Shown here: positions 27,137 to 34,571 of the stretch, one piece after another
Layout: the number at the start of each line of letters is the position of its first letter
Position numbering within the stretch: the stretch's first letter is position 1
NCBI GenBank assembly: GCA_902787975.1
Contig: CADAIP010000014.1
Coordinates: forward strand, 51,481-115,480
Reading direction: 5' to 3'
DNA from: Oscillospiraceae bacterium
GTDB lineage: Bacteria > Bacillota > Clostridia > Saccharofermentanales > Saccharofermentanaceae
Length of the DNA: 64,000 nt
Program-made: the position numbers and the translations under genes
The notes under the pieces: generated by a model
The model's input: only the letters and a program-made list of their open reading frames with translations
Told to the model about the DNA's origin: nothing
The model's database searches: none

Positions 27137-27985
27137 ATGTCATCAGCATGTGATTCATGCCCTTCAAAGAGCGGCTGCACATCCCAGGATTCATGTCCTT
27201 CTGCAAATGGCATCACAAAAGATCCCCTCGCAGCAGGTTCATCCATAAAGACAGTTATCGGTGTTGCAAGCGGTAAGGGCGGAGTAGGAAAATCATTCGT
27301 TACTTCAGTTCTCGCAGTCCAGCTTGCAAGAAAAGGATATAAGGTCGGCATCATGGATGCCGATATCACAGGTCCTTCGATTCCCCAGTCTTTTGGTCTT
27401 ACAGAGAACCTCAGAGCTACAGATGACCAGCTCATCGTTCCTGCCGAGACTGCTACCGGAATCAAGGCTGTCAGCGTAAATCTCGTTCTTGAGGATAAAG
27501 AGGCACCCGTAATCTGGAGAGGCCCTGTCTTAAGCTCACTCCTTAAGCAGTTCTGGGGCCAGACAAACTGGGAAACTCTCGATGTTCTCCTTATCGACAT
27601 GCCTCCGGGAACAGGTGATGTGCCGCTTACTCTGTTCCAGTCTTTCCCTATAGACGGTATCGTTCTTGTAGCAACAAGCCAGGATCTCGTATCCATGATC
27701 GTAAATAAGGCCCGCAACATGGCTTCCATGATGAAGGTTCCGGTTCTCGGCATGGTCGAGAATATGAGCTTCATCAAGTGTCCTCACTGCGGTGATGAGA
27801 TAAGGCTCTACGGCGATGGTTCTTCCATTGAGAAGTCTGCTGCCGAGATCGGCTCCAAGGTTACTGACAAACTTCCGCTCGATCCCGAAGTTACAAAGCT
27901 CGTTGACTCCGGTAATGCCGAGAAGGTCTCAGAAGACCTCCTTTCCGGCACAACCGATATGATCATCAAACTTATCGAAAAGTGA
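27137..27985 (+). CDS. mrp: Mrp/ApbC-family iron-sulfur carrier ATPase
   Basis: A 282-residue deviant Walker A P-loop ATPase that carries and transfers Fe-S clusters (ApbC/NBP35 group). The sequence shows GVASGKGGVGKSFVT (Walker A), ADITGPSIPQSFG, LLIDMPPGTGDVPLT and the C-terminal CxxC in KCPHCGDEI. An N-terminal stretch has five cysteines (CDSCPSKSGCTSQDSC), as in NBP35-like and clostridial forms, and could hold a second cluster. A strong ribosome site and its own promoter precede it. It overlaps the next gene by 4 bases. Confidence 0.93.
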   Translation: MSSACDSCPSKSGCTSQDSCPSANGITKDPLAAGSSIKTVIGVASGKGGVGKSFVTSVLAVQLARKGYKVGIMDADITGPSIPQSFGLTENLRATDDQLIVPAETATGIKAVSVNLVLEDKEAPVIWRGPVLSSLLKQFWGQTNWETLDVLLIDMPPGTGDVPLTLFQSFPIDGIVLVATSQDLVSMIVNKARNMASMMKVPVLGMVENMSFIKCPHCGDEIRLYGDGSSIEKSAAEIGSKVTDKLPLDPEVTKLVDSGNAEKVSEDLLSGTTDMIIKLIEK

Positions 27986-28515
27986 GACTAAGATTAATTC
28001 CGGCAATACTGGCCGTAGCACTATCTCTGGTCATGCTCTGCTCATGTTCTTCAAAACAGCAGCAGAGCACAGGCAACAGCCTGGACAGCTATCTCGGTGA
28101 TTACTCATACAGTGAGAATGCCGTATGCATGGTCTATGAGGCGGTCGAAGATGAAGTCGACGACAACGGCAATCCGTATTACGGCATCCAGTACCGCGAG
28201 ATAACTGATCTTAACGGTCTTCTTGCATCCGGCAATACGCTTGTGATCTATTTCTACAGCTCAATGGATACAAGAAGTGCCGAGATCACCGCGGCAGTCG
28301 AAGACATGGCACAGTACTATTCCGGAAAATTTCATGTCATCATGCTTGATTCGGTCGATCACCGTGAACTTCTTGAAAAGTATGATATTAATGCCGTTCC
28401 TGAATTCGTTCTGATAAGAGCAGGCCAGCCTGACCAGGTGTTTGGCAGCGGTTCTTATGAATATTGGACCATGAACGATGTGATATTATGGCTTCAGGAA
28501 AACGGAATAAATTGA
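27982..28515 (+). CDS. Thioredoxin-fold lipoprotein lacking the CxxC motif
   Basis: A 177-residue protein with a lipoprotein signal peptide: hydrophobic core, then lipobox LCSC with the modified Cys near residue 22. Residues 75-175 read like a thioredoxin fold: LVIYFYSSMDTRSAEI at the place of the active site, FHVIMLDSVDHRELLEKYDI, then the cis-proline loop NAVPEFVLI. The CxxC is replaced by SMDTRS, so it cannot act as a disulfide reductase and may be a binding or scaffold version. The GTG start overlaps the end of mrp. Tied to Fe-S handling only by position. Confidence 0.7.
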   Translation: MRLRLIPAILAVALSLVMLCSCSSKQQQSTGNSLDSYLGDYSYSENAVCMVYEAVEDEVDDNGNPYYGIQYREITDLNGLLASGNTLVIYFYSSMDTRSAEITAAVEDMAQYYSGKFHVIMLDSVDHRELLEKYDINAVPEFVLIRAGQPDQVFGSGSYEYWTMNDVILWLQENGIN

Positions 28516-28525
28516 GGTATTAACT

Positions 28526-29020
28526 ATGGGCAATATCGTATCTATAAGCACTATCGGTCAGGACAGCCACAGATTCGGAGAACCTGCCGGCGATACAACG
28601 ATAAAACTCGGAGGAATAGACATTCCCTTCGATAAGCCCATACTTGCAAACAGCGATGGTGACGTTGTCTATCACGCCATAACAAATGCCATTTCCGGGT
28701 TTACAGGCGTAAATATCCTTGGTGGAGAGGCAGACAAGATCTGTCTTGAAAAAGGGATTAAAGACAGCGCCGTTTACCTCAACAAAGCTCTTGAATATCT
28801 TACAGACGGCAAGATCATTCACTGCTCGGTCACGATCGAGTGTCTCCGCCCGAAGCTCATGTCTCACATTCCGGCCATGAAAGAATCCATCGGAAACATC
28901 CTGGGAATACCTGTATCTTCAGTCGGCATCACGGCAACGACCGGTGAAGGCCTCACGGGATTCGGACGCGGTGAAGGAATTCAGGTATTTGTGATCCTTA
29001 CTTTCACAAAAGAGATCTGA
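28526..29020 (+). CDS. ispF: 2-C-methyl-D-erythritol 2,4-cyclodiphosphate synthase, divergent form
   Basis: A 164-residue IspF homologue of the MEP isoprenoid pathway. The metal ligands are visible in IGQDSHRFG (Asp13, His15) and NSDGDVVYHAITNA (His50). The CDP-binding end is TATTGEGLTGFGRGEGIQVF. It departs from the usual form in two places: the GDIG..FPDTD segment is replaced by ILGGEADKICLEKGI, and the TTTEK motif reads TTGEG. The fold is safe but catalysis is less certain. The start follows TTGAGGT by several bases. It converges with ispD, whose stop lies two bases away. Confidence 0.8.
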   Translation: MGNIVSISTIGQDSHRFGEPAGDTTIKLGGIDIPFDKPILANSDGDVVYHAITNAISGFTGVNILGGEADKICLEKGIKDSAVYLNKALEYLTDGKIIHCSVTIECLRPKLMSHIPAMKESIGNILGIPVSSVGITATTGEGLTGFGRGEGIQVFVILTFTKEI

Positions 29021-29022
29021 TC

Positions 29023-29772
29023 TTAATCGCGGAACGGTTCACTCTCGCCGCGTGATCTTACTATCTCGGAAGCTATCGCGATATCTTCCGGAGTTGTTAT
29101 CTTCAGATTCGAATAAAGTCCTTTTGTCAAATAAACATCAAGATTAAAAAGCTCTGCAAGTGCAGTGTCATCTGTTGCTGTGATATCTTCATCAATTGCC
29201 TTTGCGTAGCATGCCTTGATGTCTTTGTATTTAAAGCCCTGAGGAGTGAGTATCTCATAGAATCTGGATCTGTCGGGAGTGCCCGTAACTTTGACACCGC
29301 CGTCCTTATCGATCTCAACTTCTTTCAGAGTGTTTTTAACGGGAACAGCAGAAGCGCATACGTCGTGTTCTTTCAGTCCGTCGATGCACGCTTTGATCTC
29401 TTCGGAAGTAACAAGACAGCGCGCGCCGTCATGGACAAGAACGATGTCATCGGGCATCGCATCACTGATCATGTTAAGTCCCAAAGATACTGATTCGGTC
29501 CTTGTATTTCCGCCCAATGTATAGACGATGTCGATGTCAGGGAAATATTCGCTGCACATCGCTTTGAGAATGCCCATGAGATCGGGTGTTGTTACGAGGA
29601 TGATCATGTACTCGAGATCGTCATATCTGCTTCTGCAGACATCGGCTACAGCACCGAGTGTCCTTAAGATGACAGGGCTGCCTTCGACATTTCTCATGAG
29701 CTTGGGCTGGCCTGCACCCATACGTGTTCCGCTTCCTGCGGCAGGTATCAGAAAATAGCAATTACGATTCAT
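29023..29772 (-). CDS. ispD: 2-C-methyl-D-erythritol 4-phosphate cytidylyltransferase
   Basis: About 249 residues. This MEP-pathway enzyme makes CDP-methylerythritol from CTP. The nucleotide-binding start is LIPAAGSGTRMGAGQPKLM, followed by ILVTTPD, IVLVHDGARCLV, and TPQGFKYKDI near the end. The PKQ of many family members is PKL here. Start: the ATG at 29772 has AAGGAGG seven bases upstream, preferred over an in-frame ATG at 29796 that would run into radA. It is co-directional with radA (20 bases apart) and convergent with ispF, so the pathway's two enzymes lie tail to tail. Confidence 0.88.
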   Translation of the reverse strand: MNRNCYFLIPAAGSGTRMGAGQPKLMRNVEGSPVILRTLGAVADVCRSRYDDLEYMIILVTTPDLMGILKAMCSEYFPDIDIVYTLGGNTRTESVSLGLNMISDAMPDDIVLVHDGARCLVTSEEIKACIDGLKEHDVCASAVPVKNTLKEVEIDKDGGVKVTGTPDRSRFYEILTPQGFKYKDIKACYAKAIDEDITATDDTALAELFNLDVYLTKGLYSNLKITTPEDIAIASEIVRSRGESEPFRD

Positions 29773-29792
29773 AAGAACACCTCCTTGGCTTG

Positions 29793-31211
29793 TCATGAGA
29801 ACAGTATGTCTACTGCTTCCTTCAGGTTGTCCGCGTATATGAATTCAGGAGCGGGATTTCCGCCGAATGAATCCTTTGAAATGTTTGTGAGTTCTTTCTC
29901 CAATGCATCTTTGGAACTGCCGGGAAGAACAACGGTGGTGATTCCGAGTCTTGTTGCTGCAAGAACCCTTTTCAGTATCCTGCTGACAGGTCTTATCTCT
30001 CCTGATAATCCGACCTCACCGAGTATAAGCGTATTGGGTCTTACGCTGACGCCTCTTGCTGATGAAACGGTAGCAATGCACACCGCAAGATCAGTTGCCG
30101 GATCGCTTACTTTAAGACCGCCGATGACGTTGATGAAACAATCCATCGATGTGAGACCGAGATTCAAAAGTTTCTCGCAAACTGCAAGCAGCATGAGGAC
30201 ACGGCCTCTTTCAGGGCCTGATGTCATTCTTTGAGGATTTGCATAAACTGTCTGCGTGCAGAGAGCCTGTACTTCGATCGTTAATGCATCGTTGCCTTCA
30301 AGTGTTGAAGTGAGGACCGATCCCGGGCTGTTGAGAGGTCTTCCTGCAACGAGCAGCGCCTTGGAACTGTCAACGGGTATGAGACCTGCTTCGCCCATCT
30401 CGAAAAAACATATCTCGTTGGATCTTCCGAAGCGGTTCTTGGCAGAACGGATGATCCTGTATCCGCCGGTGCTGTCGCCCTCAAATCCGAGAACCGTATC
30501 TACCATGTGCTCGATGGTCTTAGGACCTGCGATGGAACCATCCTTTGCAATGTGACCGACCATGATGATGGTGATGTTATTTGTCTTTGCGATCCTGATA
30601 AGGCCTGCTGCGACTTCCCTGATCTGTGCTACGCCACCGGGTGTGCCTGCGACCTGCTCTGAATAAAGAGTCTGGATCGAATCGATGATCGCAAGACAGG
30701 GTTTATGTGTTTTTAACTGTTCTGCTATGGCTTCAAATCTTGTCTCGCCGCAGATGAGGATATCTCTTTTGATTTTGAGTCTTGCGGCACGCATGCCGAT
30801 CTGTGCAGGTGATTCCTCGCCGGAAATATAGAGGACGTCGCCCTCTGCCTGATATGAATCGGCAAGCTGCATGAGGATCGTGGATTTACCGATGCCCGGT
30901 TCTCCGGCAACAAGCGTTACCGAACCTTCAGTAATTCCGCCGCCGAAGAGCTGATCTAAGCTTTCCATTCCGGTGGAATGTCTTTTGTAATTCTCTTTGC
31001 CGGCATCTTTAAGCCTTACCGTAACGGCAGAGTCTGTCCATGAATACTGGTTTGCAGTAAAAGCGGGTGAATCTGTCTTTGCCTTGACGGGAGCCTTCTC
31101 GGAAGGTGCCTCGACAAATGTGTTGAACATGCCGCATGCAGGACATTTGCCCATCCATCCGGATGTCTCATATCCGCATTCCTTACAGAAAAAAGTAGTC
31201 TTCTTAGCCAT
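29793..31211 (-). CDS. radA: DNA repair protein RadA
   Basis: A 472-residue branch-migration protein of recombination, related to RecA and Lon. It has an N-terminal C4 zinc finger (CKECGYETSGWMGKCPAC), Walker A GEPGIGKSTI, the RadA signature KNRFG and a C-terminal Lon-protease-like domain (GLTSMDCFINVIGGLKVSDP, with ARGVSVRP later). Length is usual. The reverse-strand promoter at 31244-31252 is close to the start. It reads into ispD. Confidence 0.95.
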   Translation of the reverse strand: MAKKTTFFCKECGYETSGWMGKCPACGMFNTFVEAPSEKAPVKAKTDSPAFTANQYSWTDSAVTVRLKDAGKENYKRHSTGMESLDQLFGGGITEGSVTLVAGEPGIGKSTILMQLADSYQAEGDVLYISGEESPAQIGMRAARLKIKRDILICGETRFEAIAEQLKTHKPCLAIIDSIQTLYSEQVAGTPGGVAQIREVAAGLIRIAKTNNITIIMVGHIAKDGSIAGPKTIEHMVDTVLGFEGDSTGGYRIIRSAKNRFGRSNEICFFEMGEAGLIPVDSSKALLVAGRPLNSPGSVLTSTLEGNDALTIEVQALCTQTVYANPQRMTSGPERGRVLMLLAVCEKLLNLGLTSMDCFINVIGGLKVSDPATDLAVCIATVSSARGVSVRPNTLILGEVGLSGEIRPVSRILKRVLAATRLGITTVVLPGSSKDALEKELTNISKDSFGGNPAPEFIYADNLKEAVDILFS

Positions 31212-31243
31212 TTTAATATCCGTCCGAATCTTTTCTTACCTGA

Positions 31244-31252
31244 ATTATAACA
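31244..31252 (-). promoter_or_regulatory. Extended -10 promoter of radA
   Basis: On the minus strand TG-T-TATAAT lies 33 bases before the radA start. No good -35 is seen, as expected for extended -10 promoters. Confidence 0.5.
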
Positions 31253-31276
31253 AAGGTTTATTTCTAATAATGGGAC

Positions 31277-31305
31277 AAAAAAGGCTGCCCCGGAAGGCAG
31301 CCTTT
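31277..31305 (-). terminator. Rho-independent terminator of dapL
   Basis: AAAGGCTGCC (31280-31289) pairs with GGCAGCCTTT (31296-31305) around a CCGGAA loop. Read on the minus strand the hairpin runs into TTTTTT (31277-31282), 19 bases after the dapL stop. Confidence 0.88.
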
Positions 31306-31323
31306 AAATGAAACTTTTTGCTG

Positions 31324-32508
31324 TTACAGAGTCTTGAAGAACTCACATGCTTTGAGTGTATTCTCGTAAGAACCGAATGCGGTGAGACGGAAGTAACCTG
31401 CACCGTTCTCTCCGAATCCTTCACCGGGCGTGCCGACGATGCCGAATCTGTTAAGAATGGAATCGAAGAATTCCCAGCCGCCCATGTTGTCAGGACACTT
31501 GAGCCAGATGTAGGGTGAGTTTACGCCGCCTGTGAAATAGATTCCCTTGGCAGTGAAGACTTCAGCGAGTGCAGCAGCGTTGCGCTTGTAGTAAGCGATG
31601 TTTGCTTTGCAGTCTTCGAGACCCTGGCCTGAAAGTGAAGCAGCAGCGCCCTTCTGGGTAACATAGGAAACGCCGTTGAACTTTGTAGCCTGACGTCTTG
31701 CCCAGAACTTTGAGAGCCTGATGCCGCCTGCTTCAAGTCCGTCCGGAACGACTGTCCATCCGCATCTTACGCCGGTAAAGCCTGCGAACTTTGAGAATGA
31801 AGAAACCTCGATGGCGCATGTATCAGCACCGGGGATCTCATAGATCGTGTGGGGCTTATCTTCCGTGATGAATGCTTCATAAGCTGCATCGAAAATGATG
31901 AGCGAGCCTGTCTTGATCGCGAAGTTTACCCATGCCGTAAGATCTTCGTAGCTGTAAACTGCACCTGTCGGGTTGTTGGGTGAGCAGATATAGATTACGG
32001 AAGGTTCAATGTTTGTATCAGCAGGAGGGAGAGGAAGGAAGTCATTCTCCTTGTTGCCTGCAACGAAAGAGACCTTCCTGCCGTTCATGAGGTTAGAGTC
32101 GACATAAACCGGATATACGGGATCCGGAATGATTACCGGGTTGTCACCCAAAATGTCGGGAAGGTTGCCGAGATCACTCTTGGCACCGTCTGATACATAG
32201 ATGACGTTCGATGTAATGGCCGGTGCTCCGATCTCCTTATAATGCGCAGCGATGGCATCTCTTAAGAAATCGTAACCGTATTCCGGCGGATAACCGTGGA
32301 ATGTCTCTTTGCTTGACATCTCTTTAACTGCTTCTTCCATAGCTGAAGTAACGGAAGCGGGAAGTGGAAGGGTAACGTCGCCGATTCCCATTCTGATGAT
32401 CTCCCTGTCAGGGTTCTCTTCCTGGAATTTCTTTACTCTTTTTGCAATGTCGGAGAACAGATATGTCTCTTTTACATCAAGAAAGTGATCGTTAAGTTTG
32501 ATGTCCAT
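31324..32508 (-). CDS. dapL: LL-diaminopimelate aminotransferase
   Basis: A 394-residue class I/II PLP aminotransferase that makes LL-diaminopimelate from tetrahydrodipicolinate in one step, bypassing DapD/C/E. Family-specific stretches include YLFSDIAKRVKKF, RMGIGDVTLPLP, FHGYPPEYGYDFLR and GAKSDLGNLPDILG. The PLP lysine is in SFSKFAGFTGVRCGW. AGAGGTGA precedes the ATG, and a TGTTAAAAT extended -10 lies at about 32540-32548 on the same strand. The product is the substrate of DapF, which in this genome is joined to CarB. A strong terminator ends the unit. Confidence 0.95.
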   Translation of the reverse strand: MDIKLNDHFLDVKETYLFSDIAKRVKKFQEENPDREIIRMGIGDVTLPLPASVTSAMEEAVKEMSSKETFHGYPPEYGYDFLRDAIAAHYKEIGAPAITSNVIYVSDGAKSDLGNLPDILGDNPVIIPDPVYPVYVDSNLMNGRKVSFVAGNKENDFLPLPPADTNIEPSVIYICSPNNPTGAVYSYEDLTAWVNFAIKTGSLIIFDAAYEAFITEDKPHTIYEIPGADTCAIEVSSFSKFAGFTGVRCGWTVVPDGLEAGGIRLSKFWARRQATKFNGVSYVTQKGAAASLSGQGLEDCKANIAYYKRNAAALAEVFTAKGIYFTGGVNSPYIWLKCPDNMGGWEFFDSILNRFGIVGTPGEGFGENGAGYFRLTAFGSYENTLKACEFFKTL

Positions 32509-32702
32509 GGTTTGTCACCTCTAACTCAAATTTGCGAACATTTTAACACGCAGAAAAAAGAGGGAAATAAAAAAGTTTTCGTACACATGCACAAAAGATT
32601 GTTCGCAAACCTTAGGCTGATGTTAAAAGTTTTTGATAAGCGTATAATAAACGCGATTGGATAAGAAGTATTTTGCCTTTTTTGAATTAATGGAGAATAG
32701 TT

Positions 32703-34481
32703 TTGGAAAGCCTTTGGAGCGTTTTCTATCCTGAGAAATATGCGAATCCCGAGACGGATACCACAGATACGCTTTATGTGCGTATCAGGAGAGTCAGCTC
32801 CAAATATCCGTACAGGACTGCTCTTGAATACGGATCTCGTAAGTTTACATATGCAGCGCTTATCGCTAAGATCGACGAGACAGCTGTGGCCTGGAAAAAT
32901 CTCGGTGTCAAAGAAGGCGACAGGGTAATACTTCTTATGGGTCACAACCCCATGAATGTAATAAGCGTGTATGCGCTTGATAAGATCGGTGCTTCCGCAG
33001 CTCTTTGCGTTCCTAATCTGTCGACTGAATATTTCGAGATGTTCGCAAATTCAGTCGGCGCAAAATATTGCGTAATGAGCTGCAACCAGTATCTGAACTA
33101 TGCTCCCGTTCTGAAGAATACAAAGATCGGCACTGTCATTATCGGCAAATACAAGTTCATGATCGGCGGAAAAGACAGACTTGCATTTCCGTTCTATCCC
33201 CTGGCAGGTTATGACAAGCCAAGGCCGAATGCCGTTCCGGAAGGAATAAGGCTCTTGTACTGGAAAGACGTAATGGATCTTCCCGACATAAATCCGGATG
33301 TCCGTAATGATGTCTTTGACAGGGATAACACCAGACAGGCGCTTTTTCTCTTCCCGAGTGTGCCGGATACCGATGCCAAAGCGGCATCTTTTACGGCGAA
33401 GAGCTTAAATGTCTCTGCAAACATAACGGAGATGGTCTTCAAAGCAAATGAGGATCTTACGGGAAGACCCGCAAGGATGCTGTGCCTTAATGAGAGCTGC
33501 TTTGCATTCGGCTTTGTAGCAGGAATCCATAATGTTCTTTCGGCAGGACAGACTGTTCTGTTGTTTACATGGTACGACACAGAAAAGATATTCTTCGCCA
33601 TAAAGCGCTATAAGCCTGATGTTCTTATCGGATACAACAGTACGGTTGCATCCATAAACAAAGCGGTCAATGCATTGGGCGTTCTCAAGACCGTGGACAG
33701 GATCATAGTCGGCGGAGGCCTTCTTACAAGCAGCCAGAAAGCTACTCTGTTTGAGATTGCCCGCACTTCGGGAAGAAAGCTTTCCGTATGTTCGATCACG
33801 GGATGTGATGAACTCCTGACTTATGCATACGGACCTTCTGATCTGCAAAGTGACAGACTGCTCGGATTCCCGTTGCCGGGAGTAATAATGAGGATTGCCG
33901 ACAGTGCGACAGGTCTTGACGTTCCTGAGGGTGCCGAAGGCGAGATTGCCGTATGTTCTCCGATATCTTCCAGTTTCGTTGAAGGTGAGAGCAAGCAGGA
34001 CAAACCCGGATACAGAAAGCTCCCTGACGGACGAATCTGGTATTTCACCGGTAACATCGGAAAACAGGACGGCAACAAGATGTTCTATATTGTCGGTTCC
34101 AAGTCAAGAGAAGCCAGGATCAACAGTTATCCGGTCTATCCGTACAAGGTCGACGAGGCTGTGCAGATGACGGAAGGCGTCATTGAGGCGTGCTCAGTAA
34201 TTATCGAGAAACCGGAAGGCCCGGTACTGATATCGGCCGTCGTGCCCAAAGAGGAGTATTTTTACGACAATTCCATGATGGAGGATCTTAGAGACAGGAT
34301 AAAGTCTGAGTGTGATATGACACTGCATGAGGCTATGAGACCTTCTGATATAACGTTCCTTGTATCTCTGCCAAGGGATTCAAAGGGAGTAATCGATTAT
34401 GATGCCGTAAAAGATAAGCTCGAAATGATTCAGGAAGATAATGCTGATGACGCTTTGGCAGACCAGGATCTACCTGAATAA
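32703..34481 (+). CDS. Degenerate AMP-forming ligase-like protein (ANL superfamily)
   Basis: 592 residues with the overall layout of acyl-CoA synthetases: the opening RIRRVSSKYPYRTALEYGSR and YAALIAKIDETA, GDRVILLMGHNP, and a C-terminal lid (IVGSKSREARIN). Catalytic motifs are eroded. The P-loop (TSGTTGxPK) reads PSVPDTDAK. The A5 YGxTE motif reads TGCDE, the TGD motif reads TGN, and the lysine of SGKI is Val (SKGVI). It may bind a ligand or partner without activating an acid. The start is TTG with GGAG (32692-32695). A TATAAT at 32643-32648 may serve it. No functional partner is obvious beside it. Confidence 0.75.
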   Translation: MESLWSVFYPEKYANPETDTTDTLYVRIRRVSSKYPYRTALEYGSRKFTYAALIAKIDETAVAWKNLGVKEGDRVILLMGHNPMNVISVYALDKIGASAALCVPNLSTEYFEMFANSVGAKYCVMSCNQYLNYAPVLKNTKIGTVIIGKYKFMIGGKDRLAFPFYPLAGYDKPRPNAVPEGIRLLYWKDVMDLPDINPDVRNDVFDRDNTRQALFLFPSVPDTDAKAASFTAKSLNVSANITEMVFKANEDLTGRPARMLCLNESCFAFGFVAGIHNVLSAGQTVLLFTWYDTEKIFFAIKRYKPDVLIGYNSTVASINKAVNALGVLKTVDRIIVGGGLLTSSQKATLFEIARTSGRKLSVCSITGCDELLTYAYGPSDLQSDRLLGFPLPGVIMRIADSATGLDVPEGAEGEIAVCSPISSSFVEGESKQDKPGYRKLPDGRIWYFTGNIGKQDGNKMFYIVGSKSREARINSYPVYPYKVDEAVQMTEGVIEACSVIIEKPEGPVLISAVVPKEEYFYDNSMMEDLRDRIKSECDMTLHEAMRPSDITFLVSLPRDSKGVIDYDAVKDKLEMIQEDNADDALADQDLPE

Positions 34482-34515
34482 GCAAATATAGAGATTTCGT
34501 GGTATTATCATTTAG

Positions 34516-34540
34516 CATCCTTTTTAAGGGATAAAGGATG
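34516..34540 (+). other. Stem-loop in the leader of the DUF885 lipoprotein gene
   Basis: CATCCTTT (34516-34523) is perfectly complementary to AAAGGATG (34533-34540) around a 9-base loop. It is followed by GGATAA-rich repeats and the real ribosome site. It lacks a T tract, so it is not a terminator; it could affect mRNA stability or translation. Confidence 0.4.
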
Positions 34541-34571
34541 ATATGGATAATGGATAAAAGGAGATGATTTA

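Noticed and set aside
29773..29796. IspD starting at 29796, inside radA
   Set aside because: ATG 29772 has a perfect AAGGAGG site; the upstream ATG has none.
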